Below are positions 49,981 to 56,354 of a stretch of DNA of 56,354 nucleotides, one piece after another. The stretch comes from CAZIBG01 sp964536985 (GTDB lineage Bacteria; Patescibacteriota; Saccharimonadia; Saccharimonadales; AWTP1-31): NCBI GenBank assembly GCA_964536985.1, contig CAZIBG010000005.1:1-56354 (forward strand), given 5' to 3'. The number at the start of each line of letters is the position of its first letter. Position 1 is the first letter of the stretch. The notes beneath the pieces were generated by a model. It searched no databases, had not been told where the DNA came from, and worked only from the letters and a program-made list of their open reading frames with translations. The translations under genes were made by a program, and so were the position numbers.

Positions 49981-51132
49981 ATGGGTAAACTAAAACAACT
50001 TCGGCAATCACAAGAGGGAATGGTCTCTATTGTTGTGACTATGATCATCATGGCCGTTCTAAGTCTTATTGTTCTAGGATTCGCGCAATTAGCCCGCCGA
50101 GAGCAGCGTGAAGCTCTTGATAAACAACTCAGTACACAGGCGTTCTATGCGGCAGAGTCGGGAATCAATGACGCCATAAAGGCGATCGAACGAGAAACTA
50201 ATCCATATACGCTTAATAAGACTACCTGTGAGTCTGACTCAACTACCGACCCTGGCTCATCAACAGCATTTACCGACTCAATAAACTCATCCGGAGAGGT
50301 GGCCTACACCTGTCTCTTGATTGACCAGACTCCAAAATCTTTGGAATATAGTAGCATTGAGACGGATAAATCAACGGTTATTCCACTAAGTCCCGTAACC
50401 GTGCCAACTGACCCAGCTGTTGCGCCTACACCTACTGATCTGAAGACCCTCAACATTAGCTGGAATCGTTCCGATAACGGTGGCTCGGGGTATTACGAGA
50501 GTGCGACACCCGATCCAAATGACGATTTTCCTCCACTAGGTTCTTCTGGCTGGGACGATAAAGCCGCAGGCATACTTCGCTTAGACATTACGCCGCTCAA
50601 TAAAAACGGCTTTACTAGAAATGATCTAACTCAGGGAACATTTACTGCGTTCTTGTATCCCACCGATGACGGCACCAACACAACTCCTGCGAGCGTAGCC
50701 TACGTTAGTGGTGCCGGAAGCCAAGGCTCTGTTCATAAAGCACTTTGCGGTAACCCGGACCCGCCATATTTCTCTCGCAAGTGCAAAGTATCCATAACCG
50801 GATTACCGACTGCTGATATCTCACAATATTATGTAAGGATCATCTCGATTTACAGCAGCTCAGCCGTAACTATCAGTGGAGACAGCAACGTCGTTGGTCA
50901 AAAGGTTGGCTTTAAGGGTGCACAATATGTAGTTGACTCAACCGGTAAGGCCGGCGATATCCTTAAGCGTGTTCGTGTCCACAAGCCAGCAAAAACTGCT
51001 AACTACAAGTACCCTACATTCGCTATCGACAGTGCTGACTCAATCTGCAAACAACTGCAAGTGTATCCTGGCGGCGGCGATGACAAATGCGACGACCCAT
51101 CCATCGTTACTCCAACCCCAGCAATACCCTAG
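49981..51132 (+). CDS. Minor pilin-like protein 4 (PilX/GspK type)
   Basis: 383 aa. Possible leader MGKLKQLRQSQEG followed by MVSIVVTMIIMAVLSLIVLG; no Glu at +5, as in GspK-type tip pseudopilins. QAFYAAESGINDAIKAIE is the PilX N-terminal signature. The ~320-residue outside part has six cysteines. GspK-type proteins cap the initiation complex of the fibre. Last gene of the operon; it ends 6 nt from the convergent recombinase. Confidence 0.82.
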   Translation: MGKLKQLRQSQEGMVSIVVTMIIMAVLSLIVLGFAQLARREQREALDKQLSTQAFYAAESGINDAIKAIERETNPYTLNKTTCESDSTTDPGSSTAFTDSINSSGEVAYTCLLIDQTPKSLEYSSIETDKSTVIPLSPVTVPTDPAVAPTPTDLKTLNISWNRSDNGGSGYYESATPDPNDDFPPLGSSGWDDKAAGILRLDITPLNKNGFTRNDLTQGTFTAFLYPTDDGTNTTPASVAYVSGAGSQGSVHKALCGNPDPPYFSRKCKVSITGLPTADISQYYVRIISIYSSSAVTISGDSNVVGQKVGFKGAQYVVDSTGKAGDILKRVRVHKPAKTANYKYPTFAIDSADSICKQLQVYPGGGDDKCDDPSIVTPTPAIP

Positions 51133-51138
51133 TTAAGC

Positions 51139-52053
51139 TTAGTCGTTCTTGTGATGGAACTTCTCGTGAATCGACTTTAAGTGTGGATCGGTCACGTGTG
51201 TGTATATCTGGGTCGTAGATATATTACTATGCCCCAACATGCTCTGAACGCTTCGTATGTCAGCACCGTTCATTAGCAGGTCAGTAGCAAAGCTATGTCG
51301 CAGGGTATGGGGAGATACGTGTTTGGTTATGCCTGCAAGTAGTGCAGTTTTTGCCACCATACGCTGCACGCTGCGAGCTGTCAGGCGGTGGAAGTTTCCG
51401 CTGGTATCGATCTTCTTTTGGCCACTGTAGCGCACGAACAAAGGCTTAACATTATCTTGTCTTTGCAATAGGTATTTACTGAGCCACTCTGCTGCATCAG
51501 GACTTATAAAGATCGGCCGATCTTTCTGGCCTTTACCTCGAACGGTAAACTCTCGTCTCTTTAGGTTGATGTGGTCTCTGTCTAGACCAACAAGCTCTGA
51601 TACACGAAGGCCACTACTAAACAGTAGCTCTAGTATAGCCCGGTCACGTAGGCCGATGATATTAGATATATTGCATGCCCCAAATAGGCGCTCTACTTCT
51701 TCGGTCGTAAGGAACGTGACTTGTTTTCGAGTAGTCCGAGCTAATTCAATTTTATCAGCACTTAACGCCGGGATATCTCGCCTGGCACAGTACTTCAGGA
51801 AACTTCGGAGGGCAATTAGATGATAATTCTGGGTAGTCTTTTGCAGTTCATCGCTCGTATTGGTACCAAGTCGGTTAAGCCACAGTCGCCACTTCCGGAT
51901 AAGTTCAGGTGTTACTTCGGTAACTTGGATTTCTCCGGCATAGTCAATCAGGCGAGTTAGGTAATGGTCGTAATTAGCGATAGTCTTCTGCGAACGATTT
52001 TGTTCAATCTCTAGGTATTCAAGAAAGTCGGTTTTTACTTTACTAAGGAGCAT
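51139..52053 (-). CDS. Tyrosine recombinase (Xer-like)
   Basis: 304 aa from ATG 52053; a longer reading is rejected because the ATG at 52053 lies 7 nt after a TATAGT box and matches family length. N-terminal SAM-like domain (KVKTDFLEYLEIEQNRSQKT), then the catalytic domain: Arg in SGLRVSEL, Lys in VRGKGQKDRP, HTLRH, LGHSN and IYTHV (Tyr nucleophile). It probably resolves chromosome dimers with FtsK; the family also includes mobile integrases, but no element borders were seen. Confidence 0.88.
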   Translation of the reverse strand: MLLSKVKTDFLEYLEIEQNRSQKTIANYDHYLTRLIDYAGEIQVTEVTPELIRKWRLWLNRLGTNTSDELQKTTQNYHLIALRSFLKYCARRDIPALSADKIELARTTRKQVTFLTTEEVERLFGACNISNIIGLRDRAILELLFSSGLRVSELVGLDRDHINLKRREFTVRGKGQKDRPIFISPDAAEWLSKYLLQRQDNVKPLFVRYSGQKKIDTSGNFHRLTARSVQRMVAKTALLAGITKHVSPHTLRHSFATDLLMNGADIRSVQSMLGHSNISTTQIYTHVTDPHLKSIHEKFHHKND

Positions 52054-52060
52054 GAGTACT

Positions 52061-52066
52061 ACTATA
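52061..52066 (-). promoter_or_regulatory. -10 box of the recombinase gene
   Basis: On the minus strand TATAGT, 7 nt before the ATG; leaderless. Confidence 0.5.
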
Positions 52067-52102
52067 TAGAGCCGGTAGGCTGCCGTCGAGGTCATAAAGC
52101 TC

Positions 52103-52131
52103 ATGCCAAAGAGGCTGTAATCTGTTAAGAT
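52103..52131 (+). promoter_or_regulatory. Promoter of ndk
   Basis: ATGCCA (52103-52108), 17-bp spacer, TAAGAT (52126-52131). The stretch from ATCTGTTAAGATGGG to GTAAC closely resembles the rpsO promoter at 16928-16947. Confidence 0.5.
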
Positions 52132-52157
52132 GGGGGTAACATAAACAAGGAAACTCT

Positions 52158-52676
52158 GTGGAACGAACACTTATTATTCTCAAGCCAGATGCCGTAAAAC
52201 GAGGTATTGTTGGCGACATTATCTCTCGATTTGAACGAGCAGGACTCAAGATTATCGGAACTAAAATGATCCGCCCCGATTACGACCAATTTTATCACCA
52301 CTACGAAGGGATCAGTAAGATGATCTCTCGCCGAGGCGAGAAGCCCTTCAACGTTACTCTAGAAATGATGCAGAGCGGACCTGTTGTTGCATTCGTGCTC
52401 GAAGGTCTTAGCGCAGTTGGCACTGTTCGTAAAATGGTGGGTGATACTGAGCCGCAGAAGGCACTACCTGGCACGATTCGAGGCGATTATGCACATATGG
52501 GCTTTGGACACGCTGACGAGCGTGGAGTGGGCGTGCCTAACCTTATTCATGCATCCGGTGATCCAGAAGAGGCTGAGCAAGAAATCGCACACTGGTTCAG
52601 CGATAGCGAGTTATTCGAATATAACACTGTTCACGAAGAATATACCCAGGCTATCTCTAAGAAAAAAGCCAAGTAG
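52158..52676 (+). CDS. ndk: Nucleoside diphosphate kinase
   Basis: 172 aa. Transfers gamma-phosphate among NTPs through a phospho-His. ERTLIILKPDAVKRG is the start (GTG), FERAGLKIIGTKMI follows, and the active His lies in NLIHASGDPEEA. Between RGDYAHMGFGHADER and the His the chain is several residues longer than in E. coli Ndk, and about 20 C-terminal residues are extra. AAGGAAA lies before the GTG. Confidence 0.93.
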   Translation: MERTLIILKPDAVKRGIVGDIISRFERAGLKIIGTKMIRPDYDQFYHHYEGISKMISRRGEKPFNVTLEMMQSGPVVAFVLEGLSAVGTVRKMVGDTEPQKALPGTIRGDYAHMGFGHADERGVGVPNLIHASGDPEEAEQEIAHWFSDSELFEYNTVHEEYTQAISKKKAK

Positions 52677-52697
52677 ATCTTACCAACAGCAACTAAG

Positions 52698-52727
52698 AAA
52701 AAAAGCCGGCTATACGCCGGCACTTTT
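52698..52727. terminator. Bidirectional terminator between ndk and tRNA-Arg
   Basis: Stem GCCGGC (52705-52710) with GCCGGC (52716-52721), loop TATAC, flanked by an A-run on the left and TTTT on the right. Serves ndk (plus) and the tRNA (minus). Confidence 0.82.
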
Positions 52728-52729
52728 GT

Positions 52730-52804
52730 TGGTATCCCCAAACGGATTCGAACCGCTATCTACTCCTTAGGACGGAGGTATTCTATCCATTGAACTATGG
52801 GGAC
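52730..52804 (-). tRNA. tRNA-Arg (anticodon CCU)
   Basis: On the minus strand: acceptor GTCCCCA with TGGGGAT, D-arm GTTC/GAAT, anticodon loop GTCCTAA (CCU, decodes AGG), T-loop TTCGAAT, discriminator A and an encoded CCA. The stem pair 27-43 is a C-T mismatch. 75 nt long including CCA. Confidence 0.93.
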
Positions 52805-52880
52805 TTCAGAGGCTTATTCTAGGGGGTAGCAGCCCAAATGTCCACCGAAGTGTATTCTATGTGAACGCTTATGCCTAAGG

Positions 52881-52886
52881 TATAAT
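52881..52886 (+). promoter_or_regulatory. -10 box of the PH-domain gene
   Basis: TATAAT 6 nt before the ATG; GCTTATG at 52867-52873 lies 7 nt upstream of it. Confidence 0.6.
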
Positions 52887-52892
52887 ACGGAT

Positions 52893-53450
52893 ATGGCCGA
52901 AAAACAAAGACCCAAGAAGCGCTTCGAGGACCAGTTCGACGACGAAGACGTTCTCTTTGTATTCCGTAAGCACCCGATTGTTATGCGTAAAGGGTTAGTG
53001 TTGGCATGTCTTGGACCATTGTTTGGTATTTTGCCAGCAGCCATCAAACCCACGCTTGGCTTTGGATTCTTTTTTGGTGGGCTCTTTGCCGGTTTTATTC
53101 TCGGCTTTTTGTTCATCCTGCCATCTTGGATTGCCTGGTATTACAGCGTCTTTATTATCACTGATCAACGATTCATCCAGATAACACAGCGTGGCCTATT
53201 TCACCGTAGTGTGGTCGACCTGGGACTAAGCAAGATTCAATCAACCAATTACGAAGTTAAGGGCATACAGGCAACACTGCTTAGTTTTGGTACAATAGTA
53301 ATACAGACTTACATGGGAGATATGGTTATCCATGAAGTCTACCACCCGGCAAAAGTTATCCGAACACTGTCCGACATACTTCGCGATCAGGGAATAGTGG
53401 CAGAAGAAATTACAAAAGAACAGCAAGATCAAATAGAGGGTGAAGCATGA
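52893..53450 (+). CDS. Bacterial PH-domain membrane protein
   Basis: 185 aa. Two membrane segments (about residues 38-60 and 64-92, Phe/Gly-rich) followed by a bacterial PH-like (YdbS/YdbT-type) domain: YSVFIITDQRFIQITQRGLFHR, split at FIQ, then VVDLGLSKIQSTNY. Function of the family is poorly defined. Leaderless start; the stop overlaps the next gene by ATGA (53447-53450), so it is coupled to the foldase gene. Confidence 0.75.
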   Translation: MAEKQRPKKRFEDQFDDEDVLFVFRKHPIVMRKGLVLACLGPLFGILPAAIKPTLGFGFFFGGLFAGFILGFLFILPSWIAWYYSVFIITDQRFIQITQRGLFHRSVVDLGLSKIQSTNYEVKGIQATLLSFGTIVIQTYMGDMVIHEVYHPAKVIRTLSDILRDQGIVAEEITKEQQDQIEGEA

Positions 53451-54502
53451 AGAAATACTTATCAAAGTTGAAACGATCTAAGCATGGTAAATCGGCAGAT
53501 GACTCTGTCCAAGATACTAGCGCACCACGTATCACTAACGAGACGGTTGCCGAGCACCGTGAAGAAGTGCTAAGTAGTGCACGAAAGTATATCTATCCTT
53601 TACAGCACTCAAAACACAAGATTGTGCTCATCACTACTTCAATCTTTATTGCCGCTGTCGTTGCGTTTGTGGGTTACACCACTATTTCTTTATACAAACT
53701 CAAATCAAACTCTTCATTCCTCTATGGAATTACCAAGGTTGTGCCGTTTCCGGTAGCAAAAGCTGGAGACAGTTTTGTATCATACGAAAATTACCTATTT
53801 GAGCTTCGACACTACATTCATTATTACAAGAATCAGCAAAAGCTTGATTTTGACTCAGAATCAGGCCGGCAACAGCTGGCGGAATTCAAGAAACGAGCCT
53901 TGGATAAGGTTATTAATGATGCCTACGTTAAGCAACTGGCAAAACAGTACAAGGTAACCGTCTCCGACCAAGAGGTGCAGGCCGAGATTAAGACTGTTCG
54001 CGACCAGAACAGACTTGGTGGTAGCGACAAAGTTTTCGAAGATGTACTAAAAGAGTACTGGGGTTGGACTGTAGACGATTTTCAGCGAAGCTTGCAGCAA
54101 CAGCTCCTGGCGCAAAAGCTACTGCCAGTACTGGACCCTGCAGTTGTGACCAAGGCTAAAGCTGCTAAAGCAGAAATCGAATCCGGTGCCGATTTTGCCG
54201 CAGTTGCCAAGAAGTATTCCGACGATGCTACAACTAAAGATTCAGGCGGTGAACTTGCTATCCCGATCGATCGATCTAACCGCGAGATCGCTGCCCAAAC
54301 GACTGCCGCATTGTTTACATTGAAGGCTGGGGAAACATCGGATGTCATTAACGCAGGGTACAGTTTAGAGATTGTAAAGAACTTAGAAGTGCAGGGAGAC
54401 AAGATCCGAACCGCTCATATTGTCTTCAACTTCAAGGACATTAACTCGTATCTCAACGACTACCGCGACAAGAACAAAGCCAGCCTCTATATCAAGCTCT
54501 AA
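53447..54502 (+). CDS. Membrane-anchored SurA/PpiC-like foldase
   Basis: 351 aa. Cytoplasmic basic start, one membrane helix (~62-86), then a SurA-N-type helical region (KRALDKVINDAYVKQLAKQYKV, split after VKQ) and a parvulin-like domain: FAAVAKKYSDDATTKDSGGE, FTLKAGETSDVI, then GYSLEIVKNLE. Probably aids folding of exported proteins such as the surface proteins and pilins. It resembles the N-terminal third of the protein at 36279. Ends 23 nt from a convergent gene. Confidence 0.82.
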   Translation: MKKYLSKLKRSKHGKSADDSVQDTSAPRITNETVAEHREEVLSSARKYIYPLQHSKHKIVLITTSIFIAAVVAFVGYTTISLYKLKSNSSFLYGITKVVPFPVAKAGDSFVSYENYLFELRHYIHYYKNQQKLDFDSESGRQQLAEFKKRALDKVINDAYVKQLAKQYKVTVSDQEVQAEIKTVRDQNRLGGSDKVFEDVLKEYWGWTVDDFQRSLQQQLLAQKLLPVLDPAVVTKAKAAKAEIESGADFAAVAKKYSDDATTKDSGGELAIPIDRSNREIAAQTTAALFTLKAGETSDVINAGYSLEIVKNLEVQGDKIRTAHIVFNFKDINSYLNDYRDKNKASLYIKL

Positions 54503-54525
54503 TCTGTTAATCCTGAATAAATTAC

Positions 54526-56121
54526 TTATTCACGCAGATCAATATCGCTAATTTTTATGACTACATTTCCGTTGCTACGGCTGATCATAATATGCCCATC
54601 GTCATAACGAGTCCATAGCCCATTAACTTCACGTATCATCTCTTCCATCCGATCTCTTCCGTCTTCAGTCGTGGCGCGGTCTGGGTGAAATTGTGAACTT
54701 AGTGAACGGAACACTTTTCGTGGCTCAAATTTTTTATTAGCCGGTTGTGCTAAAACGTTCAATTGATTAACAAAGGCAGTAATGATTTGATCATTAAATG
54801 CTGTCCTCCAAAATTTTGTTGTAGCATTGTCCATATATTCGCCGATTTGAGCAACAGATTCTGCGGGAATTGTCCCGAGTGCATTGTCGGCATTGGTTCC
54901 AGCCACATTAAAACTAATCCGGTCATGAGAAGTCATCTCGGTATATTCTGTCCTTAGGGATTTTTCGTTTTCTTCAGTGTTACGGGGTTTTGGAGTAGGG
55001 CGTTCTTTCTTGGGTGCATCGTCCGTCCGTCTGTACCTGTATCTGTCTTGCGCCCATATATCTTCAATTCGGGGCTCAAATTGTTCAAGAAATTCTTCCG
55101 CCTGGTTGGCGCCAACCCTATAGAGAAGTTCGGTCTTTGCCCTGTCTGCTAGCAGGGTACAGGCCAGCTTATATGCTGCGTAACCTGTTTCTCCGTCGAA
55201 CTCATCGGCCATTTCTTGCTTTACATATTCTGCGTTAATATGACTTCCAAGTACGGTTAGATTTCGAATTAATGCAAAGAATCCACTTAGTGCCTTGTGA
55301 TCTCTTGCTCCCAAGTCGGGTGCGAACTCCGGTTCGTTAGACGTTGCCCAATGTATGAGGCGCTCCACAGCACTTTTTTTTGGTACTGCGCTGTACTCAA
55401 AGGCATCCATTTGCTCAAGGTGATCCGTGCTTTTATCGAGTGCTTCGTCTAGTAAATCGTCGTATTGTTTGAGATATTTTGTCGCAAACGTGCGTTGCAC
55501 ACGTATAGCGGCATTTGGTATACTCATGCCTTCATCAAACAGAGATAGATCACGAATAAGTGGTCGTGTTGTTTCGAGTACCTCGTTTTTGTTCGCTTCA
55601 AGCCACACTGAATACTTGTGGGTTATTTCTTCGCGCAAGGATGCCGTTCTTCCATAGTCGGATAGTCCGTTGTGACTCAACCACTTCTCTAGGCGCATGT
55701 CAGGAGTTAATGTATGATCTTCCTCGCCAAAACCGAACCAGTATCTTTTTTTCTTCTCGTCACCGTGTAATGCCGCATCAAGGACTTTCTCTGTCGTCTC
55801 TTCTTGTTGCTGGTATAGTTTCTCTTCAAAGTCCGGATCACCACTGTTTTCGGCAAAATCAGCAACGTAATCAAAGCTATTCCATACGCCAGCACGCTCA
55901 GATGCCCATCTTTGTCTGACAGCTTGGATACTTTCGATTGTTTGAGGGGTAAAGTTCTTCTCACGGGCAAGCTCAGTAAGACGTTCAAAACGTTCATCAG
56001 TTGCGAGCATGCTTTCTAGGTCGAAAGCGGGAACGACGGAGGTGTCAGCAATAAGGGCAAGTTCAGTAGACGCAGGCGCGCCGTCATCTGTAGGGAAGCG
56101 CTCTAAAGGGTACTTACTCAT
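54526..56121 (-). CDS. Large hypothetical protein ending in a J-domain-like segment
   Basis: 531 aa, no signal peptide or membrane helix. Residues 1-~440 are acidic, mainly helical and unrecognised, with a charged low-complexity stretch (PKKERPTPKPRNTEENEK) near 370. The C-terminal ~70 residues read KVFRSLSSQFHPDRATTEDG and EEMIREVNGLWTRYDD, a DnaJ-like helix II/III with the HPD tripeptide (codons at 54679-54687). This could recruit DnaK. A J-domain at the C-terminus is unusual. Its promoter is well formed and the mRNA is probably leaderless. Confidence 0.7.
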   Translation of the reverse strand: MSKYPLERFPTDDGAPASTELALIADTSVVPAFDLESMLATDERFERLTELAREKNFTPQTIESIQAVRQRWASERAGVWNSFDYVADFAENSGDPDFEEKLYQQQEETTEKVLDAALHGDEKKKRYWFGFGEEDHTLTPDMRLEKWLSHNGLSDYGRTASLREEITHKYSVWLEANKNEVLETTRPLIRDLSLFDEGMSIPNAAIRVQRTFATKYLKQYDDLLDEALDKSTDHLEQMDAFEYSAVPKKSAVERLIHWATSNEPEFAPDLGARDHKALSGFFALIRNLTVLGSHINAEYVKQEMADEFDGETGYAAYKLACTLLADRAKTELLYRVGANQAEEFLEQFEPRIEDIWAQDRYRYRRTDDAPKKERPTPKPRNTEENEKSLRTEYTEMTSHDRISFNVAGTNADNALGTIPAESVAQIGEYMDNATTKFWRTAFNDQIITAFVNQLNVLAQPANKKFEPRKVFRSLSSQFHPDRATTEDGRDRMEEMIREVNGLWTRYDDGHIMISRSNGNVVIKISDIDLRE

Positions 56122-56127
56122 TGTATT

Positions 56128-56156
56128 ATTTTAGCATAAAAGTACAATTTTGTCCA
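56128..56156 (-). promoter_or_regulatory. Promoter of the J-domain-like gene
   Basis: On the minus strand TGGACA (56156-56151), 17-bp spacer ending in TGC, TAAAAT (56133-56128), 6 nt to the ATG at 56121. Confidence 0.65.
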
Positions 56157-56176
56157 GTATCGTGGGCTTGTAGACC

Positions 56177-56189
56177 GAACCGGCGATCT
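56177..56189. repeat. 13-bp copy of the tRNA-Asp T-arm region
   Basis: GAACCGGCGATCT here is repeated at 56297-56309 inside tRNA-Asp. The surrounding bases (56160-56240) also contain an inverted repeat near GCTCACTTCGTTCGC but no gene. Confidence 0.4.
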
Positions 56190-56243
56190 ACGCTCACTTC
56201 GTTCGCTACATCGCCTTACTCGAGTCAGGTGAAACGGCCAAAC

Positions 56244-56273
56244 AAAAAGACCCATCTTTCGATGAGTCATTTT
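56244..56273 (-). terminator. Terminator downstream of tRNA-Asp
   Basis: On the minus strand: stem GACTCATC/GATGGGTC (one mismatch) with a GAAA loop, followed by TTTTTG. Confidence 0.7.
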
Positions 56274-56276
56274 GAT

Positions 56277-56354
56277 TGGCGGGCCCGACCGGATTCGAAC
56301 CGGCGATCTCCTCCGTGACAGGGAGGCATGTTAGGCCAGCTACACCACGGGCCC
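56277..56354 (-). tRNA. tRNA-Asp (anticodon GUC)
   Basis: On the minus strand: acceptor GGGCCCG with CGGGCCC, D-arm GTGT/ACAT, anticodon stem CCTCC/GGAGG with loop CTGTCAC (GUC), T-loop TTCGAAT, discriminator G and encoded CCA. 78 nt with CCA; it ends exactly at the window edge and appears complete. Confidence 0.95.

Noticed and set aside
52034..52170. Longer recombinase reading from 52170
   Set aside because: It would overlap the ndk start and ndk promoter, adds residues unlike the family, and ignores the ATG with a -10 box at 52053.
51139..52804. Integrative element made of tyrosine recombinase and tRNA-Arg
   Set aside because: ndk lies between them, the recombinase looks like a housekeeping Xer protein, and no direct repeat of the tRNA end was found.
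56160..56276. A second tRNA gene before tRNA-Asp
   Set aside because: Only a T-arm-like fragment is present; no acceptor or anticodon stems can be formed.
1..56354. UGA recoded as Gly (Gracilibacteria/SR1-like code)
   Set aside because: TGA ends several well-defined genes at the expected place (7902, 28116, 33899, 40651, 53448), and conserved proteins read through without in-frame TGA.
1..56354. CRISPR array or insertion sequence
   Set aside because: No regularly spaced repeats, transposase genes or terminal inverted repeats were seen.

Overview
The window looks like a chromosomal scaffold piece from a small-genome bacterium of the Candidate Phyla Radiation, most likely Candidatus Saccharibacteria (TM7). 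This is inferred from gene content: a compact housekeeping set, single-copy DNA metabolism genes, a full type IV pilus locus next to large secreted proteins, and an S20 protein with a Lys/Ala tail. Genes are tightly packed, often overlapping by 1-8 nt, and many first genes have a -10 box only 6-9 nt before the start codon. TGA is used as a normal stop, which argues against the UGA-recoding CPR lineages (Gracilibacteria/SR1). There is no rRNA gene in the window, so the phylum call is not proven. The sequence is a draft scaffold with four runs of exactly 100 N; two of them lie inside exact 55-bp duplications that are assembly artefacts.

Layout. 1-3.2 kb: 5' end of a P-type ATPase (minus), DNA polymerase I (interrupted by a gap) and a small unknown. 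3.2-8.8 kb: a PEP-synthase-like pair of split domains, a membrane-anchored unknown, a HAD hydrolase, a short DUF721-like gene, formamidopyrimidine-DNA glycosylase and DNA polymerase III delta. 8.8-16.9 kb: S20 (minus), a DHH-like protein with disordered flanks, TruB, an ABC-F ATPase, and unknowns including a receiver-like and an HD-like protein. 17-29.7 kb: rpsO-pnp with an unusual leader, small membrane proteins, a family-4-like uracil-DNA glycosylase, RNase J, FtsK, rpsF-ssb-rpsR, EF-P and a TlyA-like methyltransferase. 29.7-33.2 kb: a cell-wall serine hydrolase, a phosphoribosyltransferase-like protein and YchF (minus).

33.4-51.1 kb is the most distinctive part. Two very large secreted proteins share a cysteine-containing C-terminal module. 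They are followed by pilM-pilN-pilO-small membrane protein-pilB-pilT-pilC, the main pilin with its own promoter and terminator, prepilin peptidase and four minor pilin-like proteins. This is a complete envelope-spanning pilus machine plus candidate surface or tip components, plausibly used by an epibiont to contact its host. 51.1-56.4 kb: tyrosine recombinase (minus), nucleoside diphosphate kinase, tRNA-Arg(CCU), a PH-domain membrane protein with a parvulin-like foldase, a large protein ending in a J-domain-like segment, and tRNA-Asp(GUC).

Two translation modes appear to coexist. About twenty first genes look leaderless, while ribosomal proteins, pnp, ssb, the major pilin and most downstream operon genes have Shine-Dalgarno sequences. 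A short word, CATAAG or its complement, recurs in or beside the promoter of several genes, especially the pilus group.
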